The notes under the pieces are model-generated. The model was given only the letters and a program-made list of their open reading frames with translations. It did not search any database and was not told the DNA's origin. From Galaxea fascicularis (Eukaryota > Cnidaria > Anthozoa > Scleractinia > Euphylliidae), in assembly GCA_948470475.1 (NCBI GenBank), contig OX419344.1:18310725-18374724 (forward strand): a stretch of DNA of 64,000 nucleotides, given 5' to 3'. This document shows positions 1-9,625 of this stretch, in pieces. The position numbers were made by a program, and so were the translations under genes. How positions within the stretch are numbered: the stretch's first letter is position 1; each line of letters begins with the position of its first letter.

Positions 1-318
1 CTTTACCACTTGGCAAGGAACAGACGTAACTCGAAATGGCAATGTTGATGCATTGTTTCCAAAATGTTGGAGAAAGTTCTCAAGTAATTCGGAAAACATC
101 AGTCTTAAATCGTCCAACGTTTTCAAATCAGTTTCTTCCGTAACCATCCCTGCCGACTGACCTGTTAATTTTACCGTTCTCTCCGGGAGATCTACATGGG
201 TTAAAACCTCGGAGTGCTGCTCATTGCTTGTAGTTGAGCTATGGTTAAGAATTTTCTCTATCCTGTTTAAAACCTGCTCAAAGAAATGTTTCACTTCTGA
301 TTCCTCCGATTCCGCCAT
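1..318 (-). CDS. Unrecognised protein, N-terminal part, runs off the window
   Basis: A minus-strand frame starts at an ATG at 318-316 and stays open for 106 codons to the window edge. It begins MAESEESEVKHFF and is acidic and helical-looking, with SSTTSNEQ near residue 30. I do not recognise the family. A second copy of the same coding sequence lies at 57,599-57,841 and shares the start and about 70 residues, but there a 4-base length difference after the TDxKT stretch changes the frame and ends the protein at 80 residues. The copy here reads through that point (FSELLENFLQHFG) and is the better preserved one. Whether it is an expressed gene or part of a repeated element cannot be told from this end alone. 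Confidence 0.45.
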   Translation of the reverse strand, partial: MAESEESEVKHFFEQVLNRIEKILNHSSTTSNEQHSEVLTHVDLPERTVKLTGQSAGMVTEETDLKTLDDLRLMFSELLENFLQHFGNNASTLPFRVTSVPCQVVK

Positions 319-427
319 GTTTGTTTATAGACGGAGTAATCTCCAGTCCCCCCGAATTTCATCTCTCGTCCCAGTCCCCAAAATTAAATAAACGAGTGCG
401 AACATTGAATACACGATCGATTGAATA

Positions 428-597
428 GGCCATTTCCGAGTTCATGTCTGCCTCCTCTTCAAAGCGAGTCTAAGTGCGAAGTTTTTGTGATGGTAATTAG
501 TTCTACTTTACATATGAATGAAAACTAATTTTCATAACAAAAACTTCGCATTTAGACTCGCTTTGAAGAGGAGGCAGACATGAACTCGGAAATGGCC
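428..597. mobile_element. Palindromic MITE with TA target duplication
   Basis: This 170-bp element is almost a perfect hairpin. The left arm starts GGCCATTTCCGAGTTCATG and the right arm is its reverse complement for about 60 bases, around a short AT-rich centre. TA dinucleotides flank it at 426-427 and 598-599. The other copy of the surrounding duplication lacks it, which gives an empty site. It has no coding capacity; a Tc1/mariner-type source is suggested by the TA duplication only. Confidence 0.85.
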
Positions 598-1017
598 TAA
601 TGAAAGAATTGACTAAATAGGGACGAATAAAATTGAATAAGTTAAAGAAATTGAATTAAATGAATGCTTTGGTAAATTGAATTGAATGAACTTTAGAGGA
701 TTGAATTGAATGAATATGAAAATTTTAAATAAATATAAGGATTAAATTAAATAAATATGGTGATATTGAATTTGCTATATTTGGCTAGCCATACTCGAGT
801 CATGTTTGACAGTGGCGTGATTTTCATGGACTAATCACGATTCTTTGCTACGCATAGCAACCAATGAGATTGCTTCATTTTGTATAGACAATAGATTACG
901 TCAAATGGCTTTTTTCGTGTTCGTTAAAGGCAAAGGCCCCGCAAAGGCCGGCTTTCGAGTTATGTAACTTATGTTGAAAGAGTTTTGAAATAAAAAGAGC
1001 TTTTTCTTCGTAATTGT

Positions 1018-1088
1018 ATAAAACAAGTAGATTCCATGTTGCCGTGCGTCTGTTCAGTAATAGATCACAGATGACGTCAAAATGTGGT
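1018..1088. mobile_element. Left half of a MITE split by a LINE
   Basis: Bases 1029-1058 are the exact reverse complement of 3806-3835 (30 bp, containing CATGTTGCCGTGCGTCTG). The two halves belong to one inverted-repeat element that was opened by insertion of the LINE between them. The sequence beyond the exact match also pairs, except for about 24 bases missing from the right arm. Confidence 0.8.
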
Positions 1089-3617
1089 CGTCTACAGGCC
1101 TCCTCCATCGCAGGAACACAAGCTCAATGTGACGTTATTCCTGAACGAATTTGCAACATTTCTAGAAATGCTGGCTAGTACTAATGGACCGCTCCTGCTG
1201 ACTGGAGATTTCAGCTTCCACCTCGATGTTCCAACTGACCGTGCTGCTATTCGTTTTATGGGTTTAATTGAAGCTTTCAATCTCATACAACACGTTAGTG
1301 CCTCTACCCATAAAGATGGACATACCCTAGACTTGGTGATCACTAAAGCCAATGATAACTTTATCAAATACATCGAAGTGTCTGATCCAGTTATATCCGA
1401 CCATTCTGCGGTGCATTGCGAGTTGTCTATCAAGAAACCAGGTCTTGAAAGGCGGGAGATAACATATAGGAATTTGCGGTCGATTGATAGAGAATGTTTT
1501 AGCCAGGATATTCGAAATTCAGAATTAGCAAATTATGACAAGTTTGAGAGTGTCTCCGCTCTAATAGACTGGTATGAGAGCACATTATCGAGATTACTTG
1601 AGCAACACGCGCCTATTAAGAAACGTGTTGTTACCCTACGACCTGCTGCGCCGTGGTACAATGATCATATCAGAACGGAAAAAGCAAAAAGAAGGAAACT
1701 GGAGAGGATATGGCGCAAAAACAAACTTACGATTAATAGGGAAATGTTCGTCGAACAATGCAAATGCGTTAACAGGCTAATTGCAGACTCAAGGATGAAG
1801 TTTTACGCTGACACCATTAAGGACAATAGTTCTAATCCGCGGGTATTGTTCTCAACGTTTGTAAAACTGTTACATCTCAAGGCAACACCAAAACTACCAT
1901 CGCATGAAAACGCCATTGATCTCGCGAACACCTTTGCTGAGGTTTTTGAGAATAAGGTTCGGTCTCTCAGGGATAACATGCTAGAAGTTACCGACTTGCC
2001 TCAAGCTTCGACCTGTCATATTCCTACGGAATTGCTTGAATTGTCTCCGACTAATGTTACAGAATTGTCTTCTCTTTTACGTACTACGGCTGGGAAATCC
2101 TGTATCTTAGATCCAGTACCTGGTGCTCTGCTGAAGGATTGTTACGATGTCTTGTTGCCTGTTATTGTGCGTATTGTGAACTTATCGCTTGATAATGCGA
2201 CCGTTCCTATGAAACTCAAGGAAGCCGCTCTTACCCCATAATCAAGAAAGAGGCCCTTGATCATGAACTCTATCCAAGTTACAGGCCTATTTCCAATCTC
2301 CGATTTGTATCCAAGGCAATAGAAAAAGTGGTTGCTGCTCGTTTGAATGAGCATCTCAATAATGGTGACCTTATGGAGCTATTTCAATCTGCTTATAGGG
2401 CCGGTCATAGCACTGAGACCGCACTGACCCGTGTTCACAATGATGTTCTCCGAGCTATTGATGATGGTCAGTGTGTTATACTTATACTCTTGGACCTTTC
2501 TGCCGCGTTCGATACTGTTGACCATTCCATTTTGTTGAATAGACTTGATCACTGCTTTGGAATCCGAGGCAAGGCTCTCACTTGGTTTCAATCCTATCTT
2601 CTAAATAGGAGCCAATTTGTTTATGTTGAGAACGAACGTTCCTCGAGCCGTTGTCTGAAATATGGCGTCCCACAGGGTTCTGTTTTAGGGCCCATGCTAT
2701 ATTCCATATACACTGCCCCGCTTGCTAATGTAATCAAACAGCACAACATGTCTTATCATTTCTATGCGGACGACACGCAAATTTATTTAAGCTTCTGTCA
2801 ATCAGCTGCAGGGGAACCAGAACATTCCACTTCTCGAGTTGAACTGTGTATTAAAGATGTTGAACAATGGATGATGATAAACAAGTTGAAATTGAATGGT
2901 GATAAAACTGAACTGTTAGTCCTTAATGCTCGCCATCGGCCGACCCCCACACTCAATTCTATATATGCCGGATCTGATTATATCACTGCATCGACCTCCG
3001 CAAGAAATATCGGCGTCTGGTTTGACAATTTGGTTTCTATGGATAAACAAATCGCTTCCATTTGCAAATCTGCATTCTACCATCTAAATAACATAGCCAA
3101 AATTAGGAAATTTATATCTTTTAAGCACTGCGAGACCCTTATTCACGCATTTATCACTTCTAAGCTTGATTATTGTAATTCCGTTTTATCCGGTCTTTCC
3201 AAGAATCAAACTCAGAGACTACAGTTTGTTCAGAACAGTGCGGCGCGCCTCCTCATGGGGACCAACAAGTATGATAACATAACACCCATATTGAGACAGC
3301 TACACTGGCTGCCTGTGACCGAGAGAATTGATTATAAAATCTTACTTCTAACATTCAAATCACTACATGGTATGGCACCTGAATATCTTTCTGAACTGTT
3401 ATCTGTTTACAAACCTGGAAGATCATTACGCTCCTCGGGTAAATCTCTCCTTGTAACACCGAAATATAATCTTAAATCATACGGGCAAAGGGCCTTTTCT
3501 TGTGCTGCCCCTGCACTGTGGAACAGTCTTCCAGACGATATAAGATCTTGTAATTCACTGACTGTTTTCAAATCTAAGTTGAAGACATTCCTTTTTAAGC
3601 GTTACTTTATTTCATAG
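1084..3617 (+). pseudogene. LINE ORF2: APE endonuclease C-terminus plus reverse transcriptase, one frameshift
   Basis: Two overlapping frames make one decayed ORF2. Frame one (to 2241) has the end of an apurinic-type endonuclease, with TGDFSFHLD and the diagnostic ISDHSAVHCEL motif. Frame two (ORF from 2328, open back to about 2235) carries the reverse transcriptase: LDLSAAFDTVDHSILL, GVPQGSVLGPMLYS and the catalytic FYADDTQIY, followed by a C-terminal region ending near WNSLPDDIRSC. The frame changes inside a CCCC run at 2234-2237; one base appears lost, since both frames join there without other damage. The endonuclease N-terminus is missing. The RT signature is of the CR1/L2 type. Confidence 0.93.
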
Positions 3618-3741
3618 TTTTAGTTTTTAATTGATTAGCTTTAATGATTATCTTTTTTATTATTTTAATTGTGAATATTGTAAAGCGCTGTTGAATTTCT
3701 AGAAACAGCGCTATATAAGCCTATATATTATTATATTATAA
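1089..3741 (+). mobile_element. 5'-truncated CR1/L2-like LINE
   Basis: The element starts abruptly inside the endonuclease domain, as expected after incomplete target-primed reverse transcription. It ends in a short 3' UTR with an AGCGCTGTT...AACAGCGCT hairpin (about 3,685-3,712) and an AT-rich TATATTATTATATTATAA tail, where the right half of the split MITE resumes. I see no clear target-site duplication. It contains the endonuclease/RT pseudogene and nothing else. Confidence 0.88.
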
Positions 3742-3841
3742 GAACAAAAAAGTGGCACACGAGGCGATAGCCGAGTGTGTCACTGATGTTCTTACCAGAT
3801 TTTGAACTGAACAGACGCACGGCAACATGGAATCTATTTGT
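3742..3841. mobile_element. Right half of the split MITE
   Basis: It contains a small internal hairpin (GTGGCACAC ... GTGTGTCAC) and then the 30-bp arm at 3806-3835 that is the exact reverse complement of 1029-1058. This half lies directly after the AT tail of the LINE. Confidence 0.78.
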
Positions 3842-3984
3842 CAAATTTACGATAGCAAATGGTCAAATTGTTCGCTCTCGCTCGTTGCTGCATGGCATAA
3901 ATTATAAATTCATATGTCTGTCCGCTTATTGACAATTAAAAATTAGCCAATGAGCGCGCGAGAATTTTTGCAGTTATCGTAAAA

Positions 3985-4650
3985 TTTCAGCACGGGTTTT
4001 TGAAAAATCGATCATGTGCAACGCAACTGCTTTCAACTCTCCATTCTATTGGTCTGAATTTGGACAAGAACATTCAGACTGACGTGGTATATTTAGACTT
4101 CGCCAAAGCTTTTGATAGTGTGGACCACAAGATCCTACTCGCTAAATTGAGTGCACATGGGGTTGCTGGTCGCTTGCTATCGTGGTTCGATGTCTACTTA
4201 ACTGGCCGAACCCAACGAGTGGTTCTTGAAGGCGCCTCTTCACAATGGACTCCTGTCACTTCCGGGGTGCCTCAAGGGAGCCTGCTTGGCCCGCTACTCT
4301 TCGTTTTGTTTATAAATGATCTACCAGACTATCTGTAATTCTTTGCCCAAGGCTATCTTCAGTACTCTGAACACCTTCCAAAACCATGTTAGAGAAGCTT
4401 TATTTGACTTTCTTTCGATGTGGAGTGGTCGTGTACTTGGTCCTCTGTCAGATTGTGCGCGTGCCATCGTCCATAACATATTCGCACTGACTTTATACTA
4501 ATTTTTATCTCTGTGTTACAAATCGATTTTCTTTTCTTTCTATTTTCTCATGCACTATATATTCTTTTATTTTTTACACCTGGGCGGTACCTCGCATGGG
4601 TCTCCCGTTTGTACCGACCCTTTTGGGCAGCATTATCTATATTCTTTTGT
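3985..4650 (+). mobile_element. Second LINE remnant, RT core missing its active site
   Basis: An RT fragment is open from about 3985 ([14 protein letters not shown]) to a stop at 4338. It includes [17 protein letters not shown] and [20 protein letters not shown], but ends before the catalytic YADD box, so it cannot be active. The sequence then changes to what looks like the 3' tail of the same kind of element, with a GC hairpin around GGGCGGTACC / TTTGTACCGACCC near 4580-4625. I infer an internal deletion that joined the RT N-half to the 3' end. It is a different family from the LINE at 1089-3741. Confidence 0.75.
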
Positions 4651-4651
4651 T

Positions 4652-4799
4652 AATAGCGATACTCACTGTTTACAAACAAGTCTTTTGATATTTAAATTTT
4701 GCCAACCACAGAACAAAAGAATCCTTTGTTTCTAGAGCCAATAAACCTCTGGTTGGCACATTAATAACAATAGGTGACGTAACGATGAGTATCGCTATT
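4652..4799. mobile_element. 148-bp inverted-repeat element (MITE)
   Basis: Exact 14-bp terminal inverted repeats AATAGCGATACTCA (4652-4665) and TGAGTATCGCTATT (4786-4799) enclose a short non-coding interior. It ends about 45 bp before the TATA box of the cGAS-like gene, so it sits in the proximal promoter. Confidence 0.75.
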
Positions 4800-4842
4800 T
4801 GTTTTTGTTTTTTTGTTTGCAGTTGTTTATTTTGTTTTACTG

Positions 4843-4850
4843 TATATAAG
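4843..4850 (+). promoter_or_regulatory. TATA box candidate for the cGAS-like gene
   Basis: TATATAAG lies 90 bp before the ATG at 4940, a reasonable spacing for a core promoter with a short 5' UTR. No experimental start site is available, so this is a motif call only. Confidence 0.4.
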
Positions 4851-4939
4851 AATAATCGATACACCGTGGACTCTGGGTACGAGTGGCCTTTCCCATCGCA
4901 CCCCGCGACCTCAGCTTTGCTAGAATCCGGGAAGAAAAG

Positions 4940-5674
4940 ATGGCGGAAGCGAAACAGTCAGTACCATTCAATCCATTCGATGCCGAAGTATTAATGCTAC
5001 TGCGAGATGAAACAGATATGGTCGAAGAACGATGGAAAGCAAGATTGGCAAAAGACGTCAAAGTTGAACCGAAAAATGTGGCGAAACCACTAGTTACAAA
5101 ACCAGTGTGGCCGTATGAAATGTGGCTCGTGAATTATTTAGACAATCCATCAGAGTTCAGTCGACAAACAAGAAATGGTGTGCCTTTGAGTTGCACCAGT
5201 GAGAATAATCAGCCAGATCAGCTGTCAAACCCGGATCGTAGTAGTTTGTTAGAGGCAACTAATGACTTGTGTGAAAGCAGGTTATTTCGTGAAGTTCCCG
5301 ACAAGGATTCAATGCATCACATGGAAGCGATTGCAGCCAGCGAACCGTTAAAAGCAATGGAAGTCATGACTGACTTCTTGCAAAGGAGTATCAACATGTT
5401 AACCGACCTGCAAGACCTTCTTTCAATAGGTGTTGAGAAATACTCCCCATCTATTGACAGTGGTGGAAATGAAACAGATTCAACAACTGCAGAAGACACC
5501 CAAATAATAACATCACTGACAGAGATGGACGAAAACAGCAAACGTGATACAGTGGTTCAGAAGAATCTTCAGTTGCCCCAGTTACCCTACACTGACGACA
5601 AGAGCACTCCTTGTGACTCTGATGTGGGTTTGACGAACAGTTCAGAGAAAGTGACACCTGCCAGTCATACTTAA
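4940..5674 (+). CDS. N-terminal segment of the cGAS-like gene, ended by an in-frame TAA
   Basis: An ATG in good context (AAGATGG) opens a 244-codon frame beginning MAEAKQSVPFNPFDAEVL. An upstream in-frame ATG at 4883 exists, but 4940 has the better context. The product is acidic, has VWPYEMWLVNYLDNP near residue 60 and an LxxLxxLL-like helical stretch (residues about 165-180), and is otherwise unrecognised. It stops at TAA 5672-5674. The same reading frame continues open for 562 codons after the stop into the Mab-21 domain, with similar composition and no splice evidence needed. The simplest reading is one long gene carrying a nonsense codon; a short separate protein followed by a second start is the alternative. 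Confidence 0.6.
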   Translation: MAEAKQSVPFNPFDAEVLMLLRDETDMVEERWKARLAKDVKVEPKNVAKPLVTKPVWPYEMWLVNYLDNPSEFSRQTRNGVPLSCTSENNQPDQLSNPDRSSLLEATNDLCESRLFREVPDKDSMHHMEAIAASEPLKAMEVMTDFLQRSINMLTDLQDLLSIGVEKYSPSIDSGGNETDSTTAEDTQIITSLTEMDENSKRDTVVQKNLQLPQLPYTDDKSTPCDSDVGLTNSSEKVTPASHT

Positions 5675-5872
5675 GTGTTTGGTGAAGAAAATACAGAAAC
5701 AGAACTGGGTCTGGAAAACATTCAGAAGTCAGCTGAATGTGAGGTGCTTAGACCTAGAGCACCTGAGACAGGGCTAAGTTGTGAGAGTGATCATGCTGTT
5801 GCCACTGTTTTTGATGCCCTTGGTCCTAAAGAGGACACTACACACAGTACTATAGTGAGAGCAGAGGAAACC

Positions 5873-7363
5873 ATGGAAACAAAGTCTGATAAAAACAGAA
5901 TAGGAATAGTCAAATGTAAGGAGAGTCACACCAAAATCGAAGAGTTAGAGGAAGGCACAGGAGTTATGAATATAGATAAAGCTCCCAAACAGGTGGAAGA
6001 GATTAGCACCTCCAAGGTGCACCATTTCAAAACTGAACTTCAATCTCCAGTGTCAGTGCAATCAGTCTTAAACAAGACTATCAGAGAGTGGCTACCAAGA
6101 GTCAGTATTGATCGGTTGGTCAAAACTGAACGCATCAAGCAGTTAGTAAGAAGCTTAATGAACAATACTGTCTCAGAACTGCAGACAAAGCACTGTTTAT
6201 TTTCCAAGTGCTACATCATAAAAACTGGTAGTATGGCAGAGGGCACCAAGATTGGTCAGCCTGATGAGTTCGATTTCATGATTGCCCTCCCTATGTTAGC
6301 TGATTCAGATGTGGCAGAACTTTTGTACATCAAACTTGGGATACAAACACGCCTTCACAACAATATTCGCGATGAGGTCCTTTCCTTCCTGGGTCAGTTC
6401 TCCTTTGTTGATTCCTCTTACAGACATTATCTCACAAATGCCTATTTGCTCCAGGTTTTTCGTGAAACGCTAAAGAAACACTTACCTGTGGAGTGGACAA
6501 TACGAGAAGACAGTGGTTTACATATGATGCGAGTATATCTCAAGAATCAAACTTTGACTCTTCATCTACAATGCGAATCTGGACTAGATGCAGGCTTTAT
6601 CCTGTCAATTGATGTATGTTTGGGGATTCCTCTTGATGCTGAGCATCTCCAGAATATCTACGTTGCTGATCATACTCATGCTTTGCATCTTTCCTTCATC
6701 CGGAGCCAGTGTTTTCGAATGAATACAGGGGTTGTAGGAGTAATCAGTCGAAACCCCCTTGTTGCACAACGCTTCTTTTTTCAGATAGAACCGTACAAAT
6801 TTCGCGACAATAAATTGGCTGCAGACTGTTACAAACTGGCAAAACATGTGGCAAGAAGTTTCCTCCCAAAAATTAACAAAAACAATTGTAGTTTATGTGA
6901 GGACACTTTGATTCCATCATTTTATATGAAAACTGTGGCATGGTTTATGATGGACTTCTACACTGAAGCAGATGACTGGTCTGAAACAGAGCTTGGAAAC
7001 AGATTGATAGAGATCTTTGAAATCATAAGTTATAGCTTCCAAAGTGTATACAAAGGTTTAGCCTACAACACATATATTAACAGTATGAAGTTGGACTTTG
7101 AAATGAAATTTTCTCCAGCAGATGGCAACGTCAAGGTTGGGTTTGGAATGGACAATGAGAAACCCTGCACAATTCCTCGTGTGGAAGACCTCAATCTTGC
7201 ATCATCTGGTGTAGACGTTAGCACTGCTGTCCAAAGTTACTGGAAATATATGAAGTGCGAAGAATGGACAGTTGGTGAGCTGCTACATAAACTTATTGAG
7301 CTTTTATATGTCTTGAAGTTTACGAAAACTGATTGTAATCAGCTTGGTGTAAACCATGAATGA
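5873..7363 (+). CDS. cGAS-like receptor / Mab-21 family nucleotidyltransferase
   Basis: The frame is open from 5675; the first ATG after the stop is 5873 in a very strong context (GAAACCATGG), giving 496 residues, the normal size for this family. The nucleotidyltransferase signature is TGSMAEGTKIGQPDEFDFMI: Gly119-Ser120 followed by the metal-binding pair Glu132 and Asp134. The third acidic residue is Asp247 in ILSIDVCLGI. The C-terminal helical Mab-21 half follows (LIPSFYMKTVAWF, then DDWSETELGNRLIEIF). All three catalytic acids are present. Family members sense double-stranded nucleic acid and make cyclic dinucleotides for STING; corals have many such genes. Ligand and product cannot be predicted here. 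A CxxC pair (CSLC) is seen, but no complete cGAS-type zinc thumb. The gene is intronless in this window. Confidence 0.88.
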   Translation: METKSDKNRIGIVKCKESHTKIEELEEGTGVMNIDKAPKQVEEISTSKVHHFKTELQSPVSVQSVLNKTIREWLPRVSIDRLVKTERIKQLVRSLMNNTVSELQTKHCLFSKCYIIKTGSMAEGTKIGQPDEFDFMIALPMLADSDVAELLYIKLGIQTRLHNNIRDEVLSFLGQFSFVDSSYRHYLTNAYLLQVFRETLKKHLPVEWTIREDSGLHMMRVYLKNQTLTLHLQCESGLDAGFILSIDVCLGIPLDAEHLQNIYVADHTHALHLSFIRSQCFRMNTGVVGVISRNPLVAQRFFFQIEPYKFRDNKLAADCYKLAKHVARSFLPKINKNNCSLCEDTLIPSFYMKTVAWFMMDFYTEADDWSETELGNRLIEIFEIISYSFQSVYKGLAYNTYINSMKLDFEMKFSPADGNVKVGFGMDNEKPCTIPRVEDLNLASSGVDVSTAVQSYWKYMKCEEWTVGELLHKLIELLYVLKFTKTDCNQLGVNHE

Positions 7364-7931
7364 TTTCTCATTTCCACTACTGTATTTACTCGATTGAGCA
7401 CTGTGGGGCTCTTTAAATTTTTAGTTTTATTTGTGTTTAAAAAAAGTCAGCACACGTAAAATGAAAAAAGGTAGAGAAAGCGAATACCAAACATAACCAC
7501 TCTGAACTGAGAATATTGTAGTCCAGGCAAGTAAATGTCTGGTGTTGTTTTAGAATGAGTTCTATTGCACTTGCTTTTAATTTGCTTATTGACTCCATGA
7601 TGAAGCGCCACACTGCTGTGAATGAATGCGATGCTTACCACATATATGCTGGCATGTGTGTAAATGGTGATGCTATCCTCTCCTTTTTGCAAAGATTTGT
7701 CCAAACATTAATACCTGCATTGTTATTTTTATATTTAGTATACACGTAGTAACCCCTATTTTTCTTAGTTCGAGACAACGGTGAAAGAATTTTACCACTC
7801 AAGCGCTGTTGACTCGAAACTCAATCCTCGATACTCGATGCTTTCGAAAATTGAGGTTCAAGTATCGAGTTTTGAGACGCTCAAAGAATTTTTCGAGAAA
7901 ACGATTTATATCTTGAATTTGTAACAATAGA

Positions 7932-7937
7932 AATAAA
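7932..7937 (+). terminator. Polyadenylation signal candidate, plus strand
   Basis: AATAAA about 570 bp after the stop of the cGAS-like gene. It is the first canonical hexamer I found downstream; cleavage site not verified. Confidence 0.35.
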
Positions 7938-7962
7938 CAATACCACACTTTGTGCGACTTCG

Positions 7963-7968
7963 TTTATT
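7963..7968 (-). terminator. Polyadenylation signal candidate for the ASZ1 locus
   Basis: TTTATT on the plus strand is AATAAA on the minus strand, about 240 bp beyond the last ASZ1-like stop codon. The two convergent genes would overlap or abut at their 3' ends between 7.93 and 7.97 kb. Confidence 0.4.
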
Positions 7969-8209
7969 CGTACAAGAGTACATGTTTTTCACATTAACAT
8001 CCAAATCGTTAGTCTGGAGTTGAAGCCTTGATGCGCAATGATACAGCATTCATACAATACAAGCTGTACAGTAATTCAAGAAATTGTAACATTTTTTGCG
8101 AGCAGAAACCAGATGGGCTTATAATTATTATTAGAGGATTTGAGAATAGATATAAGATACAACTGATCAAATTAATTACATAACAGAACAGTCACGCGAC
8201 TACGGCACT

Positions 8210-8356
8210 CTACATCCTGTGCACCAAGAATGCACCCAATGCAACCGTTACAACTCCTGTGAGAAACATCAAGCTGCCTCGTGATAAGTGTTTGGCTGAC
8301 TGTGGTTTTTCATTGGAAATCAGGTCTGGTGCTGTGTTGGACACCTTGGATTTGAT
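8210..8356 (-). pseudogene. ASZ1: ASZ1-like terminal exon with tail anchor
   Basis: Phase-0 exon of 49 codons including the stop (TAG at 8,212-8,210). After a polar stretch (IKSKVSNTAPDLISN) comes a hydrophobic segment, MFLTGVVTVALGAFLV, then HRM at the C-terminus. This is the layout of a tail-anchored outer-mitochondrial protein, as known for GASZ. Confidence 0.75.
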
Positions 8357-9625
8357 CTGCCGATAACCAGACAAATTTGTTGGTCAAAAATTACTTCTCT
8401 CAAGTTTTCACCTTGTTCAAACTGTCCTGCTATGAAACCAATGAAAAGTACAAATTACAGGTTATGATACTTTCAGTGACTGGGCATTTGTATGATACTA
8501 TAATCATAATATTGTAACATTTCTTAATTAAGTGTGGTAGAATTGACCTGTCAATTGAAAGTATTAACTGCTGGAAACTATAGCGAGTCACCTTAAAGGT
8601 GATGTTAAACAAGACAACTTTTAATGTGCAACTTTTGTTTTTATTACATGACGCAAATTTATTGCAACATTTTAAATTCGGGCAACCATGTTGCAAGTTT
8701 TTGAATCACTTTCAAAAAGCTGCAGCATATTGCTACACTGAAATGTTGCTTTAAAAGTCACCCCGTGCACAATGTTACACGATATTGATTTTTAAACCCA
8801 ACAATGTTGTGTTTCCCTATTAACTACAAGACAGCTCAAGCCATTCATCACCGACCTGGGAAATCTGAGTCTTTACAGTTCAGAGTTCTTCACTTAAACT
8901 ATCTACAGCTTCCACAGACTGCTTCGTTGGAGAATAATTCCATTCCTTCAGCTGCTGTGACATCCTAAAAGAAAAAAAAAGAATGAAAAAGCACTAAAAG
9001 AAGAGTTTGGCCAAAGAAAACTCAAAAACTAGTGGAAGGGTAGAAAAGAAAATCATAGCCCAGCATGCAGAGTGAAACATTGATATTGTGGAAATCGTGG
9101 CTGAAGTTACTATACCTGCACAAACTCCAGAGGTTCCTTAACAGTGTTAACGTGTTTCTGTACATATGACACACTGCTCCTGATGAATGTCAAATGTTTA
9201 GACACATTGGCCAAAATAACTGTTGTTTCTGGGGCACTTAATGATTGAAAATGAAAATACGCATGATTACATTATTTTGTTTAACCTATGCCATCAGCTG
9301 CATTTTATAATGAGAACTTGATGCAATTGTCTCCTCTTGTTATGGACTGAAGAAGGATAATATTATTGAATAAAAAATACATGTATTGGACTGTCAGTTC
9401 TGTCAGAATTAACTGTTAATTGAAATGTATTATAATTTATTCCAAATTATGTCAAATACAGTATTACTATATAATTATAATACATTTCATTTACCATCAT
9501 AATTTATTTTCCTTTATTCCTCACTGGAATTAACTCTGACTGGAAAGATAATTTATTTAACTGGTCATAGTCAATACCACCTTAAAGGATGTCTCTCCAT
9601 TGACTGCAGGCTAGCAACATCTCAC

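Larger units (their letters stand above)
1..798. repeat. Segmental duplication, copy A (partner 57,536-58,128)
   Basis: The first 0.8 kb and 57,536-58,128 align in the same orientation. They share the start of the unrecognised minus-strand protein, its upstream AT-rich flank and the run ending near GGTAAATTGAATTGAATGAA. Copy A is longer because a palindromic element (428-597) sits inside it. Copy A also runs off the left edge, so the duplicated unit is larger than seen. Confidence 0.85.

Noticed and set aside
2142..2354. Minus-strand ORFs overlapping the LINE
   Set aside because: Shadows of the ORF2 coding strand; no homology of their own.
5672..5674. Programmed stop-codon readthrough in the cGAS-like gene
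   Set aside because: The context (ACT TAA GTG) is not a known readthrough motif such as TGA CTA; nonsense mutation, artefact or downstream initiation at 5,873 is more likely.
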